A DNA stretch of 64,000 bases from Saururus chinensis (lineage: Eukaryota; Streptophyta; Magnoliopsida; Piperales; Saururaceae), in NCBI GenBank assembly GCA_035235625.1, contig CP141149.1:18789893-18853892 (forward strand), in the 5' to 3' direction. This document shows, in pieces, positions 24,734 to 37,985 of this stretch; within the stretch, counting starts at the first letter, position 1; each line of letters opens with the position of its first letter. The notes below the pieces were generated by a model. It was not told the origin of the DNA. It did not search any database and worked only from the letters and a program-made list of their open reading frames with translations. A program made the translations under genes and the position numbers.

Positions 24734-27700
24734 TCACACTGCCTTCGCTTTCAATGGACTTGAATACTCTGACCCGCTTTCCGAGGATGTTACACTGGAA
24801 GATGCATCCGATGTTGATGAATTAGCCAAATTCCCATTGGTGTTACTACTGCCATCTGAAGTGGGATTTCTCTGTGAATTGGAAGCTGCTGGCCTTTGGC
24901 CCTCCTCAGCCAGTTTCTTCAGTAAGTTCATAAAAGTTGGAAGAAATTTGGTTGACAAGGCTAAGATACCAGGCAGCTGCACCATATGCCAAAGCATTAT
25001 CTAAGAAAATCCTTTTCTTCCAAATTACTATGGGTTCCACAGGAGTTGGTGAAAATATACTTACAGCACCATTACGGAACTCGCCAGAGATGTCTAGCTG
25101 GACCCAAAAGGCTTTTCCCAGTAAGAAAGCAACAAAAATTACACCAAGATACAGTGGATTCCTGTCATATGAGTTCATCAGCCCCAGTTCCATAACAAAA
25201 AAGCATACACTCATTGCATGGCCTGTAACACTCCAAATAATTACCTCAAAAGTGTCATAAACTCATTAAATCCAAGGATAACAATAGCAAGGATTGCCCA
25301 GGGAGGTGGTAACCAGTTGTTGTTGCGTTTAAAAGCTTCCTGAACTCCAAAATAAAAAATAACCAACAAAAAAACATAAGTGATATAGATGCTGCCAACA
25401 TATTTAATAACATCCTTGATGGATATTTTTTAGCTAGCCTTTTATCATATAGAACAGAATATGTCAAGCATTTAAATGACGGGAAGTAAACGTATGAAGT
25501 TATCATACAAAATTGACATAAATATTTATATCTGAGAATAATTTCCATCTATTGGCATATAACTTTCAAGTGCAATTAGCTATTTACAGGGCTCTAAGGG
25601 TCTGCTACCATTTGGCTCACAAGAATTGCTTAAGGCCCTTAAAACATGAACCACCAAATTCAACTTAATCATACAAGCATTTAACTTCACTTCCAATTGT
25701 TAACAAGGGATGATTATCAATTGGCTAGATGGAGAGGATTTTAATATAAAATGTAACCTAATTTTGCAATGCTCATAATTCAATGATCTTTTCTTGTCCT
25801 CCAAATACACATGATGGTTTGGTCCACAAAAAAAAAGTATCATCAGAATCATCACGTGGGGAACGAGAACAGCCAATTTTCTCCAATCTTGCAGCCTCCA
25901 TCAGCCATCACCATGGAAAATGCCAAATATTTAAGGTGGATTACACTGGATGTAAAATGATAAAAACTTACAAACATCATAAAGTCCAGAAATTTACCTG
26001 GGCAGCAATTGCTTGAGTTACAGTGTACTCTGTCTCTGTATTAAATTGCCTCCATATAGACTTGCATTGCACAGGTGTAATTAATGTTTTTGATGGAGGA
26101 ACCTAATAATAAATGGAAGAAAAAAGGACTTAATTGATAGTAATCAATGGAAGTAGTATGCACACAAAAGGAAGTAATATGGTACACTTCAGTGGATACT
26201 CCTTGGAGGCAAAGAATGACTTTTTAAACAGCGTTAGGGAATCAAAATCTACTTCCACATGAAGAGAGATTTCACCTCTTCCCATGTGCTTGAAGCTAAG
26301 GGATCTAAAGATGTGTTTGCTCTAGCACTGGAATCCACAAGAGCAAGAGCCAGAGTGTTGCCAATCTTATCTGAAGAATCGTCCAATCGAATGGCAGCCA
26401 TTACAGATAGAAGCTTAAGAGACTGTAAACAAAAAAAAATATAGCTTTAAACCGACAGTAATGACAAGTCATTCTCTTAAAACACAAAGCAATGCAAAAA
26501 ATAGAATTGTGAATATGACTTACAGCAGAGCGAGCAGTTTTGGTAATTGCACGAATATCTTCCTTCCCAGTCCAAATTCTGGGAATCGAATCAGAATCAC
26601 AGCTGAATAGTGTTGTGAACCTATTAAAACATAAACTACTGTCAGCTACTATACATAGATACCAAAACATCTCAGCCAGACACCAGTGATAAACAACAGC
26701 AATTTGAAATTGGCCATAATCAGGAATTTAACACCTAAGGCCAGCCAAAGTAAGTTCAATAAACTCGTACTAAGGAATAAATAGCTGAACTCTTGTGCAA
26801 CAAATGGCTCTACCTGTCCTTCATGCGAATTAAGACTCTACTAGCTTCTTCTTTTGCTTTTGACTCAACTACATTCATTGCATAATCTCTCAGATTTGAG
26901 AGCATATTGTCCAGTGCTGATTGGTCAAGATCAAAGCCTGATAATGCAGAAGAAAACTCAGATATAGCAGACTTCGTCTCTCGATGGAAAAGGGTTCTTA
27001 TTGCAGGCCAGGTAACATCTCCACCAGCATCTAGAAGAGCCCCTACGGGTTCTACAAGAGCTTTACTGAGTTTTCCCTGCATGTAGAGAATGGAACCACG
27101 GTCAACAGTAATTTAGTAAATGGAAACACCTCATTCATCACAAAAGCAGCCTACAGAAATTTATAAAATACTTCAGAATCATCATTAGTTAAGCCCTTCA
27201 TCTAAAAAACTATGTTGTTAATAAAAAAAACTAACTATTTATATTAATGACACACACTCCCCACCCCCCCCTCCTGGAGCATGTGCAAGCACCACTAAGC
27301 AATGAACATGATTGTGCACATGGGGAAACATAACAAGAACCTGAAGCTGTATCTCGGTTCGGTTCAGGCCGGTTCATGCAGAAACTGAACCAAAACCAAG
27401 TAAGGAACTGATTTTGTCGGAACCGAGATTACAATTAATCTTGGCCATTCATTCAAAATGAATGGTCAAGAATAATTCTTTTTTTTTAACAAGTAAAATA
27501 TCTGGTTTCAGTTCGGTTCCAGTTTTTTATAGGCAGGAACCAAACCAGAACCAAGATTGACTCGGTCCTTAACTCTTGGAACCGAACCAGAACCAAAATA
27601 GAAACCAAACCGAACTAACCGACCAATTTCTGTTTGGTTCTGGTTTTTCAGTGCAGCCCTACAAGAACCCCTGCTTCCTCCAGAATTTCAACCTGCGACC

Positions 27701-30700
27701 TAAGCTCTGATTATAATGCAAGTTAACCATTTCATCTAAAAATCTAAGCTGTTTATAGTTAAGATAGAGGCTGACTATTTACACGAACAACCATATAATT
27801 CTGGCCTCTGGATGTACCTCATACAATTCTTTGAGTTCAGATAGTTTAGCATCACGAACAGAAGCAACATGTGCATTAATATCACGTTGAAGCTTCTCCC
27901 TAATTTTTGAAGAGTCCCAATTTGCTACTTCTATATTTGCATCTGCAAAAACAAATACATGAATAAATAACTGAAAAAATAAAACACCAAAATATATTCT
28001 CATTTGAGAGAACAGCCAAACTCAATTACTATTAAAAAGTTAAAATTCAGCTGTAATAAATCCATATGACAATGATAGGAATTTTTTTGTTTGTTACCAG
28101 AATATCCTTCATCATATTCTGATAATGAAGATTGACTGCAATCACGAGCAGCCGCAGCAAATGTGCGGCCATTGTGGAGAGCCTTATCTAATGCTTCCTT
28201 GAAGTTATCCAGAGCTTTAGCTCGTAAATGGGTTAATTGAGCTTGATAGGCAGGATGAACAACCTGTAAGTAGTTCTAATTAGCACATGGTAATACAAAA
28301 AAATCGATTCTTAGCCATTAACAGAATCTAAAGATCGTTCAATTAAAACAATCACATCCAAAGAGTTATGAGTCTTGCTGAGAAAGTACAATATGTTCAA
28401 AGAGAGTGTGTAAGATAATGGTGCACATAAGTTGTCCTAGAAACATGTTGATCGTTTTTTTTTATCTTTTGGCTGCAGATGTTAATCAGATAGTTTCTGA
28501 AAGGGAATGAGATAAAATCCAGACAACTCAAATAAATTTAATCTTCTTAATGCATTGTACAAATGAACAGTTTAAAACAGGTTCATTCATGTTACAACCA
28601 GTCAAAATGCTTAAACCAACTGAAGTAACCATCATAGTATATCATTCCTATCTACTTTAAATACTTAAAAATAAAATTTTTATTAAACATAAAATTTAAT
28701 AGATCTGATATGAGGATCTATTTCAAATTACATGTAGCAGTTTTGATTCCAACTGCTTTCTCTTTGAAGTTCGGACAGCCTCATCAAAATACACAGCTTC
28801 CATGTCATACCTACATGAAAAAGATTAAAACGATAAAATAAAAATCTTAAATATATGATAGTTTCTTTTTAAATTTCCTACAATTCTTGAAGTGAATTGT
28901 AAGGACTTCAGCAAATCTATGCAGAACAAATCATTTGTATCTTCACTTTCCCCTCTCTAAGAATAAAATCTACCTCATAACTAATGTACACAAGTTTTAT
29001 TGTAGACTGCAGATAAAAATTGATACATGAATCCCCACAAATGAAAGTGCTCACTCTGATAAATATTTGTCCAGGATTAAGTTGAGCTTTTTCCCAAATC
29101 CAGGAACTGGAACCAATTGCACATCATCTTCCAGTTGAAGCCAATCCTGCAATATCGCAAAACTGTTGTGCATGCTATGGACTAATTTTGCATAAGCCAT
29201 AAACTAGAAATTAAATTATCTCAGAGTTACCTCGTCAGCAGTTAGGCTATTAAGTTTTTCATTTGCAATTTCTTCACAGCGTACAGTAGCAACCATAACC
29301 TACGAATACAACAAATAAATACTATGCCACCATCAAGAAATCCATCTGTACATGAAATCCACCAATCCAACCATACTTCAATAGAAACCTCACCTTATGA
29401 GCAGGGAGATCCAGGTCCTTGTTCTCTTTAATAACTTTCCACATTTGTTGTGCACTAAAAGAAAAGCCAGAAGCAGGTACAACACCTCTCCTATCTCCAG
29501 CAAGGCCACCAGGGGCAATAGAATGATAAAATCTCTGCCTCAAACTAGCAACCTTCATATACAATTAGGAAAAAGAATGAAATTGATAACTGATGGACAA
29601 AGGTAATTACATCCCAAAGAATAGATTTAAATAATACAATCAGATTACCTGCTCTTTAAATTGCTCTTCCTTTTCTTCATAGCTTGAGAGAGCCACAACT
29701 TCAACCTGCAACATAAAGGCAACAAACATGAGATATTGAAGTTCAACACTCGTCTGTTGAAAGAAACAGCAGTTTGCTGAGGGTGAAATTAAAGATTACA
29801 TTGAAAAATTCGCTAAGTGGGGTGTCCTTATGAGCTTCTGGTTTCCGAACACTGTCCCATATCTAAATTAAAACATCAAAACATAGTGAACAAAAGAAAA
29901 GACGGAGAAATAAATTCAATGTTCCAGCAATTACAGTAACTCAAATGAGAATACTTGAAACTACCAAGAGAGCATTAGGACCATACCTTCTGAATATCTT
30001 CCCTCAAAACAGGTTCTAAAGCTTCTAACGGTGTCTATATACAGGAAAAATAAACTTTAAATAAAGATAAGGAACAAAAGATTGCTATCAGCAAGACATA
30101 TTGTCTGCTGGAGAGATTCAGCACATACCCTAGTTTTGTCACGTATAACAAAAAGCAAAGTTGTTTTCCGTGGGCTAAACAAACGCATCATAACCTGCCA
30201 TGATGATATAGTGATAAATAATAGGGAAAATACAATAAACAACTCACTTTTGCATATGATTCAAAAAATTACCTGAAATACTGTCTTAAGAAGAGGCTTA
30301 TTTGCTGCTTGCTCACGTCCAATATCATGGCACCACCTTTACAATAATGTTAAACAATAAAAGATAATAAAAGCTTACCAAAAAAAACGCAAGCATTGTA
30401 TTGATAGTATATCCTTGGATCACATACTTACATATTTATCAGAACTATGTCAGAGACAGCTAGAGCAAACAGCGCACTCTGCTTCTCAAAGGCTGTGTCA
30501 TCCTGAAAATAAAGGCATTAAATGATGGCATAGCATTCGACTATTGCACATTTATTCTTGTGTTTTATAACTATCATACTGATCTATGCTGTGCATCTAC
30601 AATAATTAAAAATGCCTATATTTATTATGTTGCAGAAAATTGTTATTCTATATGAATAATAAGGCATACATAGTAAATTACAGCTCCTGGTATACGTAAA

Positions 30701-32542
30701 TTAGCAAGATAGCTACCTCCCCCCGTTCTCTTCCATCAGTACCCTCCAAGTCCATCACAAGTGTGCATGGTTCAATGCCAACACATTTTGCCAACCAAAT
30801 GCCTTTAGTAGTTTGGGATCTAAAACAAATAATGTATTAAGTCATTCTACAGAGCATGGAAAAGGAAGACCAAGAAAACGAGATTACTATAAGCCTGTAG
30901 AAATCACTTGCCTTCCTATGAAATGATTCATCTCTCTAAAGTTTGTTCGGAATAGATGATTCAAGAGAGTGCTTTTCCCTATCAAACATCAAGATACAGA
31001 CAACTGAAGATAAATATAAAACGAAGAAAAGGCTACCACAGACTAGATGAAGGTAGATGGCTGTGAATATTACTTTTGTCAATAAAATGTTTTTTTATAG
31101 ATACTTTTTTCATAAAAGGCTTATACAAGCTTTTAAGATAACAAAAGCAACAACAGAACAAAGGCCAAAATATAGAGAAATTATTCATACCACTACTTTG
31201 TGGACCCATAATGGACACAACAGCGTATGAAAGGCCACACTCTCTCAACTTAACAGCCTTCAAGAATTTTTCCATGCCAGACACATTGAATACACCATCT
31301 CCGTCAATCAATTGGGTAGAGCAGCATTCATCAGCCATTTCTTTAAAAAAGGAAAAAAAAAGTTGAAGAACTTCATAGAAACAGTGGCAAAAAAATAAAT
31401 GATAAAACATAAAACATGGTATGTAAACCAACAAATAAGACTAATAATCCCTAAGGCCTTGAAAGTCAGTCAGCCAAAATTGCAAAGAAGCAAATATCAT
31501 AGAGAAAAGGACGCATGTGAGATAGTAAAGAACAAGCACTAATGACAACAACGTCAGTTATACACTATGCTTTAGCAACAAATGAGATAAGGGACAACCT
31601 GGTAACAATGAAATTTAAGTCTTAATACTTTTCCATGTCCAATAGGACACTCCAAAACTCAATGTTCATTTACATTAACATGCCAATTACTTACGTTCAT
31701 TTATTCATATTTAAATAAAATGTTCTCATACACAATGTCATCTGCACTGAGTGACCCCCACAACATATCATCCAACTCAGGCTATATATTTAAGCTTAAG
31801 AAAATGATCGCCATATGCACTATACACCCAGTTGCTGGAATACTTCTGCACCAAGGCTATTCAAGACCCAGATTCATTTCAACCAACTTCAGTTACTCAT
31901 GAACAAGCCAGATAACAATAACCTGTTCTCTCTCAATCCCTTTGGCCTCTTTGCCAATCGTGGCAATTTAAAACTAAATTTCACCTCTACGTCAACTCTC
32001 TACAATTTTTTTAACGGTTACAGATAGCAAATGAGCAAAATTAAATAATCCAATCACACAACGAGTCGTTTATTAACTGATCACAACAGCATAATAACGT
32101 CATTTCCTTTTATCACCCCCTTAAATTCCAACACCATAAAAGGAAACGAGTAAATACAGAACAACTCTTAATTTGCGAAAACACAAACCAAAAAGGCTTT
32201 CAAGGAGGCATATTTAACAAACCCAGGAAACCAGATCAACGATATCAGTTCCAACCCGCATCGAACACACACCCCTCACGGAAATCAAGGCATTCGGCAG
32301 AATCCCACATGAGCACATCACTTAAATCAGTACAAAACCCAGTACATCTTCATCACTCCAGCTGAATCAACCAGCAAGGCCCAGATCGCAGAATCGGCTA
32401 AAAATCACACAACCCGCCGGAAAACACATCGAACAAAACTCCGGCCATCGCAAGCCATCAAAAGCATAACCGACTAGGGATATAGAAAGAAGAAAAAAAC
32501 ACCCAATACGCCAAATCTGAGACATATTCGGGACATACCCAT
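24734..32542 (-). CDS. RHD3-family ER-shaping GTPase (atlastin/SEY1 type)
   Basis: Dynamin-like GTPase fusing ER tubules, needed for root-hair growth in Arabidopsis. It has 809 aa. Coding exons: 32542-32539, 31340-31191, 30978-30912, 30819-30717, 30502-30432, 30336-30273, 30194-30129, 30034-29987, 29862-29800, 29705-29649, 29552-29394, 29299-29231, 29146-29055, 28810-28732, 28263-28098, 27942-27818, 27076-26814, 26620-26524, 26422-26276, 26102-25998, 25339-25245, 25161-25065, 24976-24734. G1 is GPQSSGKS (47-54), G3 [11 protein letters not shown] (97-107), G4 RDK (171-173). The membrane hairpin is about 679-713 and the C-tail is serine-rich ([11 protein letters not shown]). Intron 3 is GC-AG. 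Exon 1 contributes only ATGG; if unused, ATG 31338 starts the protein two residues later. Intron 16 carries a hAT-like MITE. Confidence 0.94.
27341..27660. mobile_element. hAT-like MITE in RHD3 intron 16
   Basis: A 320-bp non-coding insert rich in GGTTCGGTTC/GAACCGAACC words is flanked by an exact 8-bp direct repeat, ACAAGAAC (27333-27340 and 27661-27668), the hAT target-duplication length. The right end reads, in reverse complement, AGGGCTGCAC, a common hAT MITE end; the left end matches only loosely. The centre (27436-27475) is a hairpin with ATTCATTC/GAATGAAT-type arms. It lies between exons 17 (27076) and 16 (27818) and is read in intron RNA. Confidence 0.82.
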
Positions 32543-35185
32543 GACGGGGAATCGGGGTTCCGGCCCCGAGGGAGATCCGATTGGAAATTCAGACAAGCAG
32601 GGGCGATCAGCAGTTCAGCGGAGAGCAGGGGGAAAATGATCCAGCGTCGATCATCTGCTGCGTCCCTTTTTAAAAACAGCGGTAAAAGCGGTCGTAAATA
32701 TGACTAATTATTAACCGAGATTAGAACCTTAATTAATAATTAATTAATTAATTATACTCCGCCTCCAAATCCAACGTAGATGTACGGCGTATAGATCTAC
32801 GGCTTCGTAAACGAGTGGGTCCCACGTATTTTAATGGACTTGAGTACTACATGGGCACGATCACTTTCTGTTCGATTTGGTCAAGTGGGATATTTGAGGG
32901 GCGCGGACGGAGCAAAAATGGAAGATATGGGAGAGAAAGAAGGGCAGGCAGCGGAGTGGAAGGAAGAGTTGGGAACGTGGAAAGGTGAGCGGTTCGCGGG
33001 GGGCTGCCGAAAGGCGGGCGGCGACGGAGAAAAGCAGAAATGGCGGTGGCCCCACATGCCGCCCATCCCAATTGTCTGGTGGCTTTTGTTGCTGACCAAA
33101 TTCCAAATTTGTTGGTTGGGTAAATTGCCTGAATGTCGGCGCCCGCCCAACGTGAGGCCCACCTATTTCACAGCTCCGAACCCATGCGCATATGTACAAG
33201 TGCAACGCAGGCCCGTTGTTGGATGGCTACAAATATTTCTACAACAATAACACACACAAGGATTGGTTATATTTAATAAGTAAAACTTATTTATATGAAC
33301 TAATTAAAATTTATATGTGAATTTTTATATATAATTTTGTTGTAAAAATACCATTTTCCTTGTTAAACTAATTAAATTATTTTGCAACGATATAATTTAA
33401 GTAACACATATTGGATCTGACTGTTTTTTATGCATTAATTGTACATGAGCGTAGGTTTATATTAAATTTTCTTTTTTTGATACGTAATTATGTACTGAGT
33501 TTAATTAATATGTGCCTAAATTGCATACGCCAGAGGCATCAGGGTCATGAGACACTTTTATTGTGTTTGTGTCCACTTTTTACTCATGGGGTAGGCAAAT
33601 CATCATTTTACAGTGTGCGAGTGCTCATATCACATTCGTACAAATTAACTTTTGCTTTTTATATGTCTGTATAATCTAAAGAAGTGAATTTCTTCCTTTA
33701 TCTAATATTAAATATTTTATTTTATTATTTAAAATAAAATAGTTGGATGAGAACAACATCAAAACACACCTAAGAGATCCTACCCGCGAGTCAAATTCTG
33801 GAGTTTGGAAGACCCAATAACACATGTAGCGAGTCAAAGGATAAAGTTACCAATAGAATCAATAATTAGGGCAAAAATAGGGCCAATTGAGCTGGGTTAG
33901 GTCAGGTCAGGCTAAGCCAGGACAGAGCTAGGCCTTAACCTTAGGCTAAGCCAGGACAGAGCTAGGCCTTAACCTTAGATCCTTAACTTATTTCCCAACC
34001 ATGACTTGGCCCTAGCCCTATGCAAGCTTTCAAACGTGTAGTCTAGTTCGGCCTTAACCTTGAGCACATATTTTTTCTTTTTTATTATTTTATAAAAAAA
34101 AAATTTTAATAAAAATTTATAATATTTGGGTAGGGTCTCACTAATTAACCTTACAAGGCAAAGTTCATAAGCCATATGTTTTGGGTCTTTAGGTAAAGTC
34201 CTTTACAACTAACAATGATGACTTATAAGCTTAAAATATTTTAAACTTTCTTAAAAGTTATAACTTCCACCCGTTCTCATTCCCCTTCAGTTTATGTGGG
34301 ACTAAAGATGTCACTAGAGTGGGGTATATAGAAAAACTCGACCCAACTCTAATGAAAAAGTTTAAGTTCCTAAAATAAAGCCAAATAGTTATTCAAATCG
34401 GGTTTGGGTTTTAGGTCATCCAACCTGACCAGTTGCAACTAAGGGTATAAATATTAATTTTTTATATTTTACTTTATGTTATGAAACTACTTATTTTTTA
34501 GTAAGTAAGATAAAAAAACTAAAGAATTATTTAGAATCTTGTATTTTCCATAATTAAGTGAGATTTTTTAAAATTTTAAAAAGGATACAAACTAATTTTT
34601 TTTATCCTAAATAGGTTGAGACATTTGACATATTCGGGTGTAGTAACATGTTTAAGTTTAGCAAAATCCAATCCGGAATCATCATTATATGGAACTATTG
34701 AAAAAGGTAAAATTAAACTTTTATATAATTGGGTACAGGTCAAACGGGCCTATAGGCTTTTTCCCCTCAACCTTAGGCAGCCTTAATTAAGGCTGGCATA
34801 ACATTTTGAGGCATGGTCTTCTGAAATTTTTTTGCCCTAACCCACATTTTTTATGCTAGGTAGGGCTAGGCGGCAAGCTGACCCATAAAAATGTCACCCC
34901 TATAGCAACATAGTTCTCGGTTCCCTTCCCATGTAGTGCATGTAAAACCAAGACAATAAACTACAAATGTCCTGCATAACAAAAGTTACAAACCATGGAA
35001 CATTGACTAATATTTCTTTCAAAATATTATTGATAATTAGCTAATCTTACTCAATAACCGCATTAGTCACATCTAAAGAGACAACCAAGGTGACACTCTC
35101 AAAAAACAAGCTCCACCTTCAACTTCAGCAGTAACAAGCAAGCAGACACCAATATCAAACGAATCCAACAATCCTAGGCCATGGG
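32543..35185. other. Intergenic: RHD3 leader, then decayed repeats
   Basis: 32543-32660 should be the RHD3 5' UTR. 32830-33250 is GC-rich with overlapping open frames on both strands, including a 138-codon plus-strand frame; none resembles a known protein, so they are taken as chance. From 33750 to about 34903 the sequence is rich in GGCTAGGCC-type words and ends near GACCCATAAAAATG...CACCCCTA, which reversed resembles the TAGGGGTG end of a hAT-type non-autonomous element. 34903-35185 shows nothing recognisable. Confidence 0.5.
33909..33976. repeat. Exact 34-bp tandem duplication
   Basis: AGGCTAAGCCAGGACAGAGC and the following 14 bases, ending in CTTAACCTT, are repeated without mismatch head to tail (33909-33942 and 33943-33976). 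Confidence 0.9.
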
Positions 35186-35532
35186 TGTCACACCCTCGTC
35201 ATGCCTCTTCGACTCGAACCCGACAAAAATGAATGACAGAGGTGTGATAAAATGAGTTCCAATCCAAACATGAGCTAGATCAAAATACACATCCAGCGCT
35301 TTGTGCAAAGGTAATTAAGGGAAATGGTAAAGGTAATTACTAGAAGATAAAGGAAATTAAATAAAATTGTTAGCCATTTTTACACCAACATATAAATTCA
35401 TAATCATAAGGGAGTTTTAAGCCTTCAAGAAAATCAATAAACAAGTTCATGCTATCAAAAGGAAACTCCCACAAAAGTAATCAAAGTCTCATGGTTACAT
35501 CCCAAGTATACTAATAACTATCCCAAAACACG
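35186..35532 (+). repeat. Probable 5' part of a further LTR
   Basis: TGTCACACCCTCGTCATGCC at 35186 has the form of a plant LTR 5' end. The following 350 bp are non-coding and end where an inverted-repeat element begins (35533). The rest of this LTR was not identified. Confidence 0.4.
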
Positions 35533-36185
35533 TGTAATGTCCTTGATTTTCCTTTTTTTACCTAGTATTTGTGCTAGTAGAGTTGAGTGTGAGGCCCGGT
35601 TGCGAGTCGTGGGCCTCAATGAGCCTCAAGTGTTGTTGGCACAAAAAAGATGGAAAATCAAATAAAGAAAGAGAATAGAAGAAAAGAAAAAAATAAAAAT
35701 AAAAATAAAAAACCCAGATAAGACTGGGTGCAAAAGCGCCCAATCTCATTTTATGATGGAACCCCCCGTAGCCCTTTGTGTCTTTGTTTTTGCCGTCACT
35801 GGCCATCGGTGGAACTCTGGGCCGTTGTCGATGGGATGAGGTGAGATTGGCCTCCGGCAAGCCTTTGGTAGGCCAGTCTTGGCTCAGAGATAGGATGGCA
35901 TTTGCGCTAGTTGGAGTTTGCCACCTCCAGCTACCGGCACCAACCCCCTTCTCGTTTCCTCTCTGATTTGCCCGCTTTCCTCCCCTATTTTGCATATGGG
36001 ACGGCCGTTGATGGTGAGCCATGGATGATCAGCCTCTGGCTAGCTCAGCGTGATCCAACGACTATGGAAGGTCATTGCCTATTCTAGCCCCATCTCTGAT
36101 CTCACCCTCCTCTCCACTCTGCTTGAGTTAGGCCAGCTCCCTGTCTCCCTTGTTTCCATCTTTCAAACGGTTGCCACTCGCTAAC
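35533..36185 (+). repeat. Left arm of an inverted-repeat element (C, left)
   Basis: It starts TGTAATGTCCTTGATTTTCC and is homologous, in inverted orientation, to about 43017-43719, which ends AATCAAGGATGTTACA. The homology holds at translated level too: NQRGNEKGVGAGSW (minus strand, about 35960) matches NQRGNETGVGASSW (plus strand, about 43250). The arm is cut at 36185 by the solo LTR F and resumes at 41011. Confidence 0.65.
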
Positions 36186-36650
36186 TGTAACGCCCGAGAT
36201 TTTTCATCCCTTTTTCTCAAAACTCATAGAAATTTTTTTTTTCTTTCCATAAATCGGAGTCAAAACGATAAAATCAAAACCTGTTTATAATTTAAAAACA
36301 TCATACGGTTAAACATCGTACTGCCAAATCAAATATCCTCAGGCGCTACTCGAAAACACACGTACGAATAAATTTGCTATGATCATAGACTTTTAAATAC
36401 AAATCACTCCCAGACATCCCTGAGTACAAGTCCCATAATAGTCCACCAACTGATCCAAATGAAAGTCCAGAATAAACATCATGATGTCTCGTCTCACCCA
36501 ATACAGGAGATCGTGGCGCAAATAACTCGCAAAGAGTCAAGCAGATACCTGAGTCAACGGGAATCAATCCACCGTTGAAACGAGCGTCCATCTCCAGGAG
36601 GTCTCCGCACAACCTGCAAAACCTCCCGTACAACGGGGCTAAAAATAGTA

Positions 36651-36676
36651 GGGTGAGTATTTTCATACTCAGTAGG
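36651..36676 (+). repeat. TGAGTA...TACTCA palindrome in LTR F
   Basis: GGGTGAGTATTTTCATACTC followed by AGTAGG lies 465 bp into the LTR. Equivalents occur in at least three other LTR-like regions of this window (about 43794, 57782, 62799). Confidence 0.7.
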
Positions 36677-36830
36677 AAAATACCCAGTAGGGGAAATCCC
36701 AAACGGTGAACTCCAAGTTCATAAACACATGCGTCATGCAACTCAAACATGAAGCAGAAGCATATCAATATCATGCTCAAATTCATACAAACATGCCAAA
36801 TGCACCAACGTGCCACAGACATACCGAAGG

Positions 36831-36905
36831 CACCATCGTGCCAAAATCATATTGAAGGCACCATCGTGCCAAAATCATACCAAGGCACCATCGTGCCAAA
36901 AACAT
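36831..36905 (+). repeat. 28-bp tandem repeat in LTR F
   Basis: CACCATCGTGCCAAAA recurs at 36831, 36859 and 36886 (period 27-28), with a weaker unit (CACCAACGTGCC) just before. Confidence 0.85.
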
Positions 36906-36939
36906 ACTAACCATTCAACTTACACCAACACCCTTATCC

Positions 36940-37300
36940 AGGGTCATACAAACTTACTCGTACCATCGTATGCTTACTCATACAACATACGCATACTTGT
37001 ACGACATTACTCGTACAGTCATATGCTCACTCATACAGCTTACACCTACATGTACGACCTTACTCGTACAATCAGACTCGTATGACCTTACTCGTACAGT
37101 CTGCACAAAATCATACTTATTGTCTTACTCAGAAACATATTCTCAAATCGTACTCATACTCTTACAGTCGTGCTCCTCCACATACTCTTACAGTCGGGCT
37201 CATACACACTCTTACAGTCCTGCTCATACACATACAGTCGTACTCACACTCATACAGTCGAACTCGTACACATAATCGTACACATATCAACGACCACTGA
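36940..37300 (+). repeat. ACTCGTAC/ACTCATAC-rich array in LTR F
   Basis: Degenerate short repeats of the types CTTACTCGTAC, ACTCATACA and CTTACAGTCGTGCTC run for about 360 bp. The period varies, so this looks like a worn higher-order array. Confidence 0.7.
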
Positions 37301-37519
37301 AGCTCATTACAACTAATAAACTCCAGCGTCGAAATGGAAAAGAATGCCACTGGGGCAACACCTTAACCTCCGGGGAGTGACTAGACGCCATGGACTTTTC
37401 CGAAGGTAAGGCACACCAATGCTCATGGGGCACTGGATCAAACAGGTAAGAGTAGATCCATGATACTACTTACCTGAGCGCGCAAACATAAACACCCACA
37501 CATAAGGGGTCATACAGTT

Positions 37520-37650
37520 GCCCACCATAATGGGTCTTATAGTGCCATAGAATCGCCCACCATAATGGGTCTTATAGTGCCATAGAATCGCCCACCATAA
37601 TGGGTCTTATAGTGCCAGAGAATTGCCCACCATAATGGGTCTTATAGTGC
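37520..37650 (+). repeat. 35-36 bp tandem repeat in LTR F, four copies
   Basis: GCCCACCATAATGGGTCTTA and TAGTGCC recur at 37520, 37555, 37591 and 37626 with almost no divergence. The unit contains the small palindrome CCCACCATAATGGG. Confidence 0.92.
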
Positions 37651-37730
37651 CAATGCCACTCTTGAGCAGAAAACATACAGTGCCACTTGGGCGTAAACGT
37701 CTGATGCCACTCTTGGGCGAAAACATACAA

Positions 37731-37985
37731 CGCTCTCAACAGAGCATCAAACGTCTGGGCTTACACAGCACACATACCAAATCAGAAACATACGTCGCTC
37801 TCAGCAGAGCATCAGACGTCAGGGCTTCATACAGCTCGCAGACAAAGTCAGAAACATACATCGCTCTCAACAGAGCATCAAACGTCTGGGCTTATACAGC
37901 ACACAGACCAAATCAGAAACAACATCGCTCTCAGCAGAGCATCAGACGTCCGGTGCTCTATACAGCACACAGACAACATCCCGCA
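37731..37985 (+). repeat. 65-bp tandem repeat in LTR F, four copies
   Basis: CGCTCTCA(A/G)CAGAGCATC begins units at 37731, 37796, 37862 and 37926. Each unit runs through ACGTC.GGGCT and an ACAGCACACA-type stretch to AATCAGAAACA. Confidence 0.9.

Noticed and set aside
32834-33250. 138-codon plus-strand frame upstream of RHD3
   Set aside because: Overlapping frames on the other strand are equally open, the composition is low complexity, and the position is the RHD3 promoter side; no support for a protein.
35558-36022. 154-codon minus-strand frame as a gene
   Set aside because: It lies in the inverted-repeat arm and mirrors a frame in the other arm; the sequence ends in a run of Phe/Tyr low complexity. 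Kept only as a repeat observation.
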